From JBHOQX01 sp042408595 (lineage in GTDB: Bacteria; Chloroflexota; Chloroflexia; Chloroflexales; Roseiflexaceae): a stretch of 34,378 bases of DNA. Every line of letters begins with the position of its first letter. Position 1 is the stretch's first letter. Below, one piece after another: positions 1-7,537 of the stretch. Where the stretch lies: NCBI GenBank assembly GCA_042408595.1, contig JBHOQX010000079.1:1-34378 (forward strand), given 5' to 3'. The notes beneath the pieces are model-generated. The model ran no database searches, was not told the DNA's origin, and saw nothing but the letters and a program-made list of their open reading frames with translations. The translations under genes were made by a program, and so were the position numbers.

Positions 1-92
1 ATCTGCTTATTCTGCCAGCCCTGTTCGTGCAACTCCCAGGCGCGCAACCGGCGCCCTTCGCGCCAATCGGTCGGTTTGCGTTCTGTACTCAT
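1..92 (-). CDS. IS630-family transposase, N-terminal fragment (runs off the window)
   Basis: An ATG at 92 opens a frame reading MSTERKPTDWREGRRL, then RAWELHEQGWQNKQ, which stays open to the window edge. This is the usual beginning of the helix-turn-helix region of IS630-family transposases, whose catalytic DDE domain follows further in. Only 30 complete codons are visible, so integrity of the full gene cannot be judged. It would bind the terminal repeats and mobilise the element. The family call rests on resemblance of this N-terminus to remembered IS630 proteins. Confidence 0.7.
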   Translation of the reverse strand, partial: MSTERKPTDWREGRRLRAWELHEQGWQNKQ

Positions 93-140
93 AGCCGGCA
101 TGATACCATGCCGATTTAGGTTTTAGTACAGCAGGCTATA
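1..140 (-). mobile_element. 5' end of an IS630-type insertion sequence, cut by the window edge
   Basis: The transposase start at 92 is preceded (on the minus strand) by a short leader containing a hairpin at 96-113 (7-bp arms CGGCATG/CATGCCG, loop ATAC). The leader runs back to the point where an ABC ATPase reading frame breaks off, near a TA dinucleotide at about 139-140. IS630-family elements insert at TA, which fits this boundary, but the exact terminal repeat is inferred because the other end of the element lies outside the window. Confidence 0.55.
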
Positions 141-300
141 GTCGGCTTGCCGCAGCCGCTCGGCCCGATCATGCCGAGAATCGTCCCGGAAGAGAGCGGG
201 TTGAGGTCTGGTCGAAAATGGCGGTCGTCTCGTTGAAGCGCAGGTTGACACCCCGCGCATCGATCGTCGCCGGCTGGCGTCTGGCTGCAGTCACGGACAT
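141..300 (-). pseudogene. ABC transporter ATP-binding protein, N-terminal remnant
   Basis: A start at 300 with a GGGGAG ribosome binding site gives MSVTAARRQPATIDARGVNL followed by RFNETTAIFDQ, the typical first strands of an ABC-2 type ATPase. The frame then shifts: the continuation NPLSSGTILGMIGPSGCGKP lies in another frame and includes the Walker A core GPSGCGK with P in place of the first T. The sequence stops being ABC-like right after GKPT, where the IS630-type element begins. The gene is therefore broken twice, by a frameshift and by an insertion inside the P-loop, and is surely non-functional here. The rest of the ATPase is either beyond the element, outside the window, or deleted. 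Confidence 0.6.
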
Positions 301-530
301 GCTCCCCGGCGGCGCGCACTGGACACGGATCGAGACGGCTCCCGCGCGGCACGAGTCACGGGCGTATAATAGCAGGGGTCAGGGGATAGAAGGGTGAGGA
401 TGGAGCACGGAAGGCGCCTTTCGCAGGACGCGGTACCGACGTTGAACGTTGTCTCGCAGCCCTCTCCGATTTGTCGCGATGCGCGTCGTGGCCCCTTCAG
501 GCGATACGCCAATCCGCGCAGGATCGCTAT
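301..530. other. Spacer between the ABC remnant and the glycoside hydrolase
   Basis: A 230-bp spacer between diverging genes. It holds a TATAAT box at 365-370, a 10-bp palindrome AAGGCGCCTT near 411-420 and a direct repeat ACGTTG twice near 438-450. An open frame upstream of position 531 is continuous with the hydrolase gene, but its residues look like translated spacer. No convincing separate gene was seen. Confidence 0.4.
365..370 (+). promoter_or_regulatory. -10 box candidate for the GH2 gene
   Basis: A perfect TATAAT stands in otherwise GC-rich sequence about 160 bp before the chosen hydrolase start. No good -35 hexamer is visible 16-18 bp upstream, so the call rests on the -10 box alone. 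Confidence 0.35.
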
Positions 531-3500
531 ATGCTGAACTCTGAACTCGCCATGCGCACACTATCGCTCGCCGGAAGCTGGGAGTTCCGCTTCGAGGATG
601 AGGCGGGCTGGCGGCCGATCGCCGTGCCCGGCTGCTGGGAGGAGGCCGGCGCGCCGAAGGATCGCCCCGGGCCGGCCTGGTACCGCACGGTCGCGAACAT
701 ACCGGCGGCCTGGGCGGGGGCGCGGCTCTGGCTGCGCTTCGGCGCGGTCAGTTATGATTGCACGGTCTTCGTGAACGGTGCGGAGGTCGGGCGGCATACC
801 GGCGCGTGGGACGCCTTCGCCGTCGAGATCACCGGCGCGGCGCATGCCGGCGCGCCCGCCGAGGTGCTGGTGCGCGTCGAGAAGCCGGCCAGTCTGCGGG
901 CCGGCCCCGGCTCCGAGGCCCTGCCGGGGGCCTTCCCGCTCTGCGAGACATTGTCGGGCTTCCTGCCGTACGTCTGGGGCCACATGTTCGGTGGCATCTG
1001 GCAGGAGGCGGCGCTCGCCGCTACCGGCGCGGCGGTCTTCGGCGATGTCCACCTGCGCGGCGGCCCGGACGGCCGGGTGTCGCTCCGGGCCGAGCTCTCC
1101 GCACCCGCCCCGCTGTCGCTCGAACTGTCTGATCCCACCGGGCGCGTGCTGCTGCGCGAGACCTTGCGGGCGGAGCAGGCGCAGCCGCACGGACAGGGCG
1201 TGTCTTTTCCCGCTTCCGGAAGCGATGCGGCGCCCGCCGGCCACCGGCTGTCGCCCGGCGGCCAGGGCCCGCCGGCCACCACGCAGCAGGCCACATTCGT
1301 CATCCCCGAGCCGCGCCCCTGGTCGCCGCACGACCCGGCGCTGTACACCGCCCGCCTCTCCACGCCCGACGGCGACGCGCGAACGGTGCGCTTCGGGCTG
1401 CGCACGCTGGCGGCGGACGGCGCGACCATCCGGCTCAACGGCGCGCCGGTCTACCCGCGACTGGCGCTCTCGTGGGGCTGGTACGCGGGGATGCTCCACC
1501 CGAACCCCGGGCCGGCGCGCGTGCGCGCCGACCTGCTGCGGCTGCGTAGCCTGGGCTACAACGGTGTCAAGCTGTGTTTGTGGGTGCCGCCGCCGTACTA
1601 TTTCGACCTGGCGGACGAGCTGGGGATGCTGTTGTGGCTGGAGTTGCCGATGTGGCTGCCGCAGGTCACCCCGTTCTTTCGCGCCCAAACCCCGGCGGAG
1701 TACGAGCGAATCGTGCGGCAGGTGCGCAACCATCCGTCCATGATTGTTTACACCCTCGGCTGCGAGTTGAACCGGGCCGTCGGGCCGGAGGTGCTGGGGT
1801 CGCTCTACGCGCTGGTGAAGGGGCTGGCCGGCGACGCGCTGGTGCGCGACAACAGCGGCTCTGGCGAGGCGTACGGCGGCCTGCTGGTCGAGTACGCCGA
1901 CTTCTACGACTATCACTTCTACAGCGACCTGCCGTTCCTGCGCGGCCTGCTGGACAGCTTCGCCCCCCGCTGGCGCCCGGCGCAGCCGTGGCTCTTCGGT
2001 GAGTTTTGTGACTACGATGCCTTCCGTGACCCGCGCCCGCCTGGCGGGCGTTCGGCGGATGGTGGGCGGCCGCCGAACGCCGGTCAGTCGTCTGGCATCG
2101 CCGAAACAGGCCCGGCCGGTGTTCGCCCCGCGTCGTTCGTCCGCCGGGGGTCTCGCGCATCACACATCTTGCAGCAGGCGCCGTTGCCCTGGTGGCGCAG
2201 CCCCGACCCGGCGGTGAACCCGCAGGGGGCGCGCTGGCTGATGGATGCGCCCTACCAGGAGGAGCGCCTGCGCGCGGCTGGCCTGCTCGAACGGGGCGCC
2301 GAGCTGGAGGCGATCTCCGTCCGACACGCGCTGCTGCATCGCAAATACACGCTGGAGCTGGTGCGCGCCTACCACGAGGTCAGCGGCTATGTCGTCACCG
2401 GCGAGGCCGACACACCGATCTCGACCGCCGGCATGTGGGACGACGCCGGGCGGCTGCGCTTCGCGCCGGAGGCATTTCGCGCCTTCAACGACGACCTGGT
2501 CGCGCTGGTCGGGTGGGGGCGGCGGCGCGCCTGGGTGGCCGGCGGCGACCGCGCCGCGCCGTGGGATGTCTGGAGCTACCCCGCCGGCGCGCTGGTGCGC
2601 CCGCACCTGATCGCCGCACACTACGGGCGGGCGCGCGGCCCGGCGCATGTCGCCTGGTCGGTCGCCTGGGCCGAGGGCGAGCGCGAGCCACAAAGCGCAC
2701 GAAGCGCGCGCCGGCGCAGGAACGCCCCCGAGCCGGATGGCATGATCGCGTCCGGCGAGCATCTGAGCGATGTCGTGCTCGCGCCGGGCGACCTGCGCGA
2801 GGTCGCGGTCGCCGAGTTTCTCGCGCCGGAGGTCGCGTCGCCGCGCCGGGCTACGCTGCGCGTCACGCTGCGCATCGGCAGCGAGACAGCCAGGAACGCC
2901 TGGCCGCTCTGGTTCTTCCCGCGCGATCCGTGGGCCGGGCTGGAGGATGTGGCGCTCGTGGACCCGTCGGGGCGGCTGGGGGATTGGCCGTTGAACGCTC
3001 GCCGGTGGACGCTGGCCGATGGACGCTGGACGGTAAGCGATGGGCAATCGTCTACCGTCCAGCGTCTGCCGGCGGTTCTCGTCGCTACCGCTTGGACGCC
3101 GGAGGTGCGCGGGTTCGTGGAGGCGGGCGGGCAGGCGGTTCTGCTCCAGGCCGGCGGCGGCCCGCCTGGCCCCCTTCCGACCGTCGCGCTGCCGTTCTGG
3201 CGCGAGGCGCTGCGGCTGGTCGAGCCGCACCCGGCCTGGGGCGACTTTCCGCACGAGGGGTTCGCCGGGCTCCAGTTCTTCGGCTGCGCGACCGACCACG
3301 CGCTCGACTCCGGCGCGTTTCCGGGCGCGCGGCCGATCCTGCGCCGGCTGGACATGCGCACGATGTACGTACACGATTACGCCGCCGAGGTACCGTGGGG
3401 CGCGGGCCGCCTGATCGTCAGCACGCTGCGCTTCGAGGGCGGCCTCGGCGAGCAGCCGCTCGGCATCAGCCGCAACACGGCGGCGGCGTGGCTGCTGGGG

Positions 3501-3533
3501 TGCTGGGTGCGGTATCTGGCGAATGGCGGGTGA
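531..3533 (+). CDS. Glycoside hydrolase family 2-type protein (beta-galactosidase/beta-glucuronidase-like)
   Basis: A 1000-residue protein with GH2 layout. The N-terminal jelly-roll sugar-binding domain begins LAGSWEFRF and includes AVPGCWEEAG and a VFVNGAEVGRHTGAWD segment; an Ig-like domain follows, then the TIM barrel (RLNGAPVYPR, RSLGYNGVKLCLW). The presumed acid/base is E412 in YTLGCEL and the presumed nucleophile is E491 in LFGEF. GH2 enzymes normally have Asn before the acid/base Glu; here it is Cys411. No signal peptide is visible, so it is probably cytoplasmic; the substrate cannot be told. The start at 531 was chosen because residues upstream look like spacer; ATG 552 (MRTLSLAGSW) is the alternative. 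Two stretches, nucleotides 2034-2160 and 3000-3070, are palindromic repeat-like insertions kept in frame. No sugar transporter lies next to it. Confidence 0.75.
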   Translation: MLNSELAMRTLSLAGSWEFRFEDEAGWRPIAVPGCWEEAGAPKDRPGPAWYRTVANIPAAWAGARLWLRFGAVSYDCTVFVNGAEVGRHTGAWDAFAVEITGAAHAGAPAEVLVRVEKPASLRAGPGSEALPGAFPLCETLSGFLPYVWGHMFGGIWQEAALAATGAAVFGDVHLRGGPDGRVSLRAELSAPAPLSLELSDPTGRVLLRETLRAEQAQPHGQGVSFPASGSDAAPAGHRLSPGGQGPPATTQQATFVIPEPRPWSPHDPALYTARLSTPDGDARTVRFGLRTLAADGATIRLNGAPVYPRLALSWGWYAGMLHPNPGPARVRADLLRLRSLGYNGVKLCLWVPPPYYFDLADELGMLLWLELPMWLPQVTPFFRAQTPAEYERIVRQVRNHPSMIVYTLGCELNRAVGPEVLGSLYALVKGLAGDALVRDNSGSGEAYGGLLVEYADFYDYHFYSDLPFLRGLLDSFAPRWRPAQPWLFGEFCDYDAFRDPRPPGGRSADGGRPPNAGQSSGIAETGPAGVRPASFVRRGSRASHILQQAPLPWWRSPDPAVNPQGARWLMDAPYQEERLRAAGLLERGAELEAISVRHALLHRKYTLELVRAYHEVSGYVVTGEADTPISTAGMWDDAGRLRFAPEAFRAFNDDLVALVGWGRRRAWVAGGDRAAPWDVWSYPAGALVRPHLIAAHYGRARGPAHVAWSVAWAEGEREPQSARSARRRRNAPEPDGMIASGEHLSDVVLAPGDLREVAVAEFLAPEVASPRRATLRVTLRIGSETARNAWPLWFFPRDPWAGLEDVALVDPSGRLGDWPLNARRWTLADGRWTVSDGQSSTVQRLPAVLVATAWTPEVRGFVEAGGQAVLLQAGGGPPGPLPTVALPFWREALRLVEPHPAWGDFPHEGFAGLQFFGCATDHALDSGAFPGARPILRRLDMRTMYVHDYAAEVPWGAGRLIVSTLRFEGGLGEQPLGISRNTAAAWLLGCWVRYLANGG

Positions 3534-3660
3534 TGGGCGGAGGACGGACGCCAAGGGCAGGAGATACGGAGCCAGGGTGACACGATGACACGATGTGTCG
3601 TTGGTCGTGCTCCATGCATCACTCGTCCCCCGCCCTCATCACACGCCCCCTGCTACGGCT
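3534..3660. repeat. Short-word spacer between GH2 gene and coaBC
   Basis: The spacer has iterated short words, including GACACGAT twice in tandem followed by GACACgatGTGTC as a small hairpin, and CATCACTCGTCC-type words. It is one of several such spacers in this window. Confidence 0.4.
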
Positions 3661-3689
3661 TTGACGCCGCCCGCCCGCGATGCTACAAT
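3661..3689 (+). promoter_or_regulatory. Promoter of coaBC, giving a probably leaderless transcript
   Basis: TTGACG (3661-3666), a 17-bp spacer, then TACAAT (3684-3689) within an extended -10, TGCTACAAT (3681-3689). Transcription should begin near 3696, one to three bases before the ATG at 3698, leaving no room for a ribosome binding site. Confidence 0.6.
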
Positions 3690-3697
3690 GCGGCACG

Positions 3698-4915
3698 ATG
3701 AGCATCCTGGCCGGCAAGCAGATCGTCCTCGGCGTGACGGGCAGCATCGCCGCGTACAAGGCGGCCGAACTGGCGCGCCTGCTGACGCTGGCGGGCGCGG
3801 CGGTGGACGTCGTGCTGACCGAATCGGCCGAGCGTTTCGTCGGGTCGGCCACCTTTCAGGCCCTCACCGGCCGCCCGGTGCTGACCGACCTGTGGGCGCT
3901 GCCGGAGGACGGCGTCGTCGGGCATGTGTCGCTTGGGCAGCACGCCGACGCCGTCGTGATCGCCCCGGCCACCGCCAACACGCTCGCCCGGCTGGCCGCC
4001 GGCCTCGCCGATGATCTGCTGACGACCACGGCGCTGGCGACCCGCGCGCCCATCCTCTGCGCCCCGGCGATGAACCCGCGGATGTACGAGCACCCGGCCA
4101 CGCAGGAGAACATCGCCACGCTACGGCGGCGCGGCGTCTATGTGCTGGAGCCGGCTTACGGCCGCATGGCCGAGCCGGTCGTCGGGCGGGGGCGGCTGCC
4201 GGAGCCGGAGGAGATCGAGGCCGAGCTGCGCGCGCTGCTTGGGCGGCAGTCCGGGCCGCTGCGCGGCCGCCGCGTGGTCGTCACCGCCGGCGGCACCCAC
4301 GAGCCGATCGACCCGGTGCGCTTCATCGGCAACCGTTCGTCCGGCCGCATGGGCTACGCACTCGCCGCCGCAGCGCGCGACGCCGGGGCGCAGGTCACGC
4401 TGATCAGCGCGCCGGCGGCGCTGCCGCCGCCCCACGCCGTGGCCGTGGTGCCGGTCGAGACCGCGCTGGAGATGCAGGCCGCAGTCGAGCAGGCGCTCGA
4501 TGGCGCGGACCTGCTGATCATGGCCGCCGCGGTGGCCGACTTCCGCCCCGCCGAGCGCGCCGGGCAGAAGATCAAGAAGGGTGACGACGAGACGCTCGAT
4601 CTGCGCCTCGTCCGCAATCCCGATATTCTCGCCGGCCTCGCCGGGCGGCGCGATCTGATCAAGGTCGGGTTCGCCGCGGAGACGCAGCATCTGCTCGACA
4701 ACGCACGCGCCAAGCTGGAGGAGAAGGGGCTCGACCTGATCGTGGCCAACGATGCGGCGACGAGCATCGGCAGCGCACAGAGCCAGGTGACGCTGCTGGA
4801 CGCCGCGGGGGCCACGCCGCTGCCGCTTCAGCCGAAGGAAGAGACCGCCGCCGCCATCCTGGCCGAGGTGTTGCGCCGCTGGCCGGAGCGCCTCGGGCAG
4901 GTCGAGCAGCGGTGA
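3698..4915 (+). CDS. coaBC: Bifunctional phosphopantothenoylcysteine decarboxylase / phosphopantothenate-cysteine ligase
   Basis: A 405-residue protein with the full two-domain CoaBC (Dfp) layout, catalysing two consecutive steps of coenzyme A synthesis in the cytoplasm. The N-terminal flavoprotein half has GVTGSIAAYKAAELARLL, the active-site His76 in GHVSLGQHAD, the APATANT segment and N126 in PAMNPRMY. The C-terminal CoaB half begins RRVVVTAGGTHEPIDPVRFI, continues GNRSSGRMGYALA and carries the lysine motif KIKK. The flap cysteine of the E. coli enzyme (Cys158, ACGDIG) is not present: the aligned stretch reads AEPVVGRGRLPEP with E159 there. The start at 3698 agrees with the promoter and with the usual N-terminus; an in-frame ATG at 3680 lies upstream of the predicted transcript start. 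The identification is firm. Confidence 0.93.
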   Translation: MSILAGKQIVLGVTGSIAAYKAAELARLLTLAGAAVDVVLTESAERFVGSATFQALTGRPVLTDLWALPEDGVVGHVSLGQHADAVVIAPATANTLARLAAGLADDLLTTTALATRAPILCAPAMNPRMYEHPATQENIATLRRRGVYVLEPAYGRMAEPVVGRGRLPEPEEIEAELRALLGRQSGPLRGRRVVVTAGGTHEPIDPVRFIGNRSSGRMGYALAAAARDAGAQVTLISAPAALPPPHAVAVVPVETALEMQAAVEQALDGADLLIMAAAVADFRPAERAGQKIKKGDDETLDLRLVRNPDILAGLAGRRDLIKVGFAAETQHLLDNARAKLEEKGLDLIVANDAATSIGSAQSQVTLLDAAGATPLPLQPKEETAAAILAEVLRRWPERLGQVEQR

Positions 4916-4917
4916 GT

Positions 4918-5028
4918 GGCTGTCTGAGGGATTCTGGCTGGGAAATTGGGTGCCGCCGGTCCCTAAAAGAAATCCTGGTGAAGAGTCTTGGAGAGCTGCA
5001 CCTCCAAATCTCCCGTTGCAGGCAGCTT
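4918..5028. repeat. MITE-like intergenic repeat, copy 1
   Basis: It begins GGCTGTCTGA two bases after the coaBC stop and ends CCCGTTGCAGGCAGCT. The ends form an imperfect inverted repeat. Start, end and an internal TGGGTGC-GCCGG-TCCC block at the same offset (29 versus 30 bases from the left end) match the element at 24152-24310, so the two look like copies of one family. This copy lacks the strong internal hairpins of the other. The spacer after it (5029-5120) has words such as AATCTCC and ATCTCTCATCTCT. Confidence 0.55.
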
Positions 5029-5120
5029 CTGCATGATCGACGATACAAACCTTCGAATACTAGCACGAATCTCTCATCTCTGATCTTCAACCCCGAATCT
5101 CCTATCTCCTGAACAGGTCG

Positions 5121-6191
5121 ATGAACGAACAGGACGAGCAAATCGAGCATCCTGCGGAGGCAGGTGATGGCGCGGGCGAGACGAACGGCGCGGCGCCGCT
5201 CACGCGCAGCCTGGCCCGCAGCCCGCGCGCCCTGGCCCCGCGCACCGCGCCGCTGGCCGAGTCGCGCGTCGTGCGCGAGCAGGTCGCCATCCTGGTGGCC
5301 GCCCTGGCCGACCCGGCGAACCCGCTGTATCCGGAGGCGGTGGACGCCCTGGCGCGGATCGGCGACCCGGCGGTGCCGGCGCTCTGCGAAGCGCTGAACG
5401 AGCGCCGCCCCTGGTTGATGGCGTACCACGCGACCGAGGCGCTCGGCCGGATCGGCGACGGGCGGGCGACCGGGGCGCTGATCGAGGCGCTGCGCCACCC
5501 GAACAGCAACGTCCGCTGGGGGGCGGTGCGCGCGCTCGCGGCCATCGGCGACGCCCGCGCCATGCTGGAGCTCCGGCGTGTCGCCCGGGACGACCGGGGC
5601 AAGACGAGTTGGGGCGAGCCGGTGGCCGGCGCGGCCCAGAGCGCGCTCGATGGCATGCGCGCGCAGAACGTGCTCTTCCGCGGCGCAGAGCTGCTGAAAA
5701 CTGCGCTGGCCTGCGTCACCATGCTGGTCGCGCTCATCCTTGCCTGGACGATCGTCGCCAGCCTGCGCGATGAGTTGCGGCAGATCGGCAGCACGCCCGT
5801 GGCGCCCTCGCAGCCGATCATCCGTACCGTCGTGCCGACCCCGGCCCCTGCCCAGGCTCCCTCGGCGGCCGGGCCGGCCGCGACCGCCGCCCCACGCCCC
5901 ACCGCCGCCCTGCCGGCCGGCAGCGTGCTGACGACGGGCAACGTGCGAGCCGCGCCCTCGCGCGAGACGGGCGAGCGAATCGGGTTGGTGTCGGTCGGTG
6001 ACGATGTGGTGTTCCTGGGGGTGTCACCGGACGGCCAGTGGTTCCGCGTCCGCCTGGGCGAACGGCGCGCGCCCGGCTCGCGGATCGACAGCCCGGATGG
6101 CACCGGCTGGGTGATTCGCTCGATCGTCTCGCCGCCGCCTGCCGATCTGCCGGTAGAGACGCCCGTGCCGCAGCCGACGCCGACGCCGTGA
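5121..6191 (+). CDS. HEAT-repeat, single-pass membrane, SH3-domain protein
   Basis: A 356-residue protein of unknown role with three recognisable parts. Residues about 50-185 are HEAT-like repeats (LVAALADPANPLYPEAVDAL, RIGDPAVPALCEALNE, ALGRIGDGRATGALIEAL, ALAAIGDARAMLELRRVA), the kind that scaffold protein contacts. A hydrophobic helix at about 193-214 (ACVTMLVALILAWTIVASL) should cross the membrane. A Pro/Ala-rich linker follows, then a bacterial SH3-like domain (GNVRAAPSRETGERIGLVSV, DDVVFLGVSPDGQWFRVRL, GWVIRSI) that would lie outside the cell if the HEAT part is inside. The C-terminus is a Pro/Thr tail. It precedes mltG by 126 bp, so a link with the cell wall is plausible but inferred. 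Confidence 0.65.
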   Translation: MNEQDEQIEHPAEAGDGAGETNGAAPLTRSLARSPRALAPRTAPLAESRVVREQVAILVAALADPANPLYPEAVDALARIGDPAVPALCEALNERRPWLMAYHATEALGRIGDGRATGALIEALRHPNSNVRWGAVRALAAIGDARAMLELRRVARDDRGKTSWGEPVAGAAQSALDGMRAQNVLFRGAELLKTALACVTMLVALILAWTIVASLRDELRQIGSTPVAPSQPIIRTVVPTPAPAQAPSAAGPAATAAPRPTAALPAGSVLTTGNVRAAPSRETGERIGLVSVGDDVVFLGVSPDGQWFRVRLGERRAPGSRIDSPDGTGWVIRSIVSPPPADLPVETPVPQPTPTP

Positions 6192-6317
6192 GCCGGGACG
6201 ATAGACGGCGGGCGATGGACCAAAGCCGGCTCTGCCGGCCGGGAACCTGCTCCAGGGGTGAACGGCTTGCGCTCGTCCTTCGTCCTTCGTCCGGTTCGGA
6301 GGTCCGCCTTGTCCAGA

Positions 6318-7388
6318 ATGCTGCGTGCGATCTTTCTTGGAGTGGCCCTGGTGGCGCTGGTTGTGGCGTGCGCCGGCTACGCGCTGCTGAGCGAGATTCG
6401 CCGCCCGGCGGGAGTCAGCAGCACGCCGGTCGAGGTCGTGATCGAACCGGGCGACAGCACGGGCGCGATCGCGACCCGCTTGGCGGAGGCAGGGGTCATC
6501 CGCCAGCCGCTGTTGTTCAATCTGCTGGTGCGTTTCAACGGCCTGGACGGCAAGCTTCAGGCCGGCCGCTTCGAGCTGCGCCCGAACATGACGACGGGCG
6601 AGATCATCAGCGCGCTGCAGCACAGCCGGGTGGAGGAGGTGCAGGTTCGGATCATCGAAGGGATGCGGCTTGAGGAGATCGCGCAACTCATCGGCGCCGC
6701 ACAACTGGAGAAGGTGGACGAGCGCACCTTCCTGCGGGCCGCTCGCAACGGCGCGTCGTTCAAGCCCAGGCACTTCCTGCTGAGCAGCCTGCCCGACGGC
6801 GCCTCGCTCGAAGGCTACCTCTTCCCCGACACCTACCGCATCGCCGCGACCGCGAGCGTGACCGAAGTGATTGAGCTGATGCTCGACAACTTCGACACGC
6901 AGTACAGGACGATCGAGAAAGATGTGCGCGTGCTGGATCGCAGCGTACACGAGATCGTGACAATGGCCTCGATTGTGCAACGCGAGGCGGCCCGCGAGGA
7001 TGAGATGCCGAAGATCGCCGCGGTCTTCTGGAACCGCCTGAAGCCGGAGAACAGCGGCGAGGTCGGCGGGCGGCTCGGTGCCGACCCGACCGTGCAGTAC
7101 GTGCTCGGGCAGCCTGGCAACTGGTGGCCGAAGCTCGATACGCTCAGCGCCGACGAGATCAACAACCTCGCCAGCCCGTACAACACCCGCGCCAACCCCG
7201 GCCTGCCGCCCGGCCCGATCGCCGCCCCCGGCCTGGCCGCGCTGCGCGCCGCCGCCCAGCCGGACGCATCCGCGCCGTATCTCTACTTCGTTGCCTCGTG
7301 CACCGCGCCCGGCGCGCACAATTTTGCCGTCACCTTTGATGAGTTCCAGCGCTTCGAGCAGGAATACCTGAAGTGCGCCAGGCGGTGA
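6318..7388 (+). CDS. mltG: Endolytic murein transglycosylase MltG (YceG family)
   Basis: A 356-residue membrane-anchored protein. An N-terminal hydrophobic helix (AIFLGVALVALVVACAGYAL) is followed by a LysM-like segment and the YceG catalytic domain: GYLFPDTYRIA, MASIVQREAAREDEMPKIAA, FWNRL, LGADPTVQYVLG, SPYNTR, GLPPGPIAAPGLAALRAA and LYFVA. E223 in ASIVQREA aligns with the catalytic Glu218 of E. coli MltG. The enzyme cuts nascent glycan strands in peptidoglycan and so sets their length. An open frame extends upstream to a GTG at 6258, but that part encodes a CGTCCTT word repeat, so ATG 6318, which opens directly on the membrane helix, is preferred. It stands in series with aroE and a prepilin peptidase. 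Confidence 0.9.
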   Translation: MLRAIFLGVALVALVVACAGYALLSEIRRPAGVSSTPVEVVIEPGDSTGAIATRLAEAGVIRQPLLFNLLVRFNGLDGKLQAGRFELRPNMTTGEIISALQHSRVEEVQVRIIEGMRLEEIAQLIGAAQLEKVDERTFLRAARNGASFKPRHFLLSSLPDGASLEGYLFPDTYRIAATASVTEVIELMLDNFDTQYRTIEKDVRVLDRSVHEIVTMASIVQREAAREDEMPKIAAVFWNRLKPENSGEVGGRLGADPTVQYVLGQPGNWWPKLDTLSADEINNLASPYNTRANPGLPPGPIAAPGLAALRAAAQPDASAPYLYFVASCTAPGAHNFAVTFDEFQRFEQEYLKCARR

Positions 7389-7537
7389 TGAGCGCAGCCG
7401 GGCGGGCAGGGCGACACGGAGAAGGGGAGACATGGCGACGAGACGGCGGGATGAAGCGGTGACACTGCCGGCCTTCCATCGTCTATCGTCCATCGTCCAT
7501 TGTTCCGCATCATGCATCACGCATCACGTACCACGCT
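7389..7537. repeat. Short-word spacer between mltG and aroE
   Basis: The spacer carries the iterated word CATCGTC(C/T) four times (about 7475-7500), then GCATCATGCATCACGCATCA-type repeats. It is a clear example of the low-complexity spacers of this genome. Confidence 0.5.

Noticed and set aside
2160..3554. Long minus-strand frame opposite the GH2 gene
   Set aside because: It is Arg/Gln/Pro-rich without recognisable motifs; the GH2 frame has the domain signatures.
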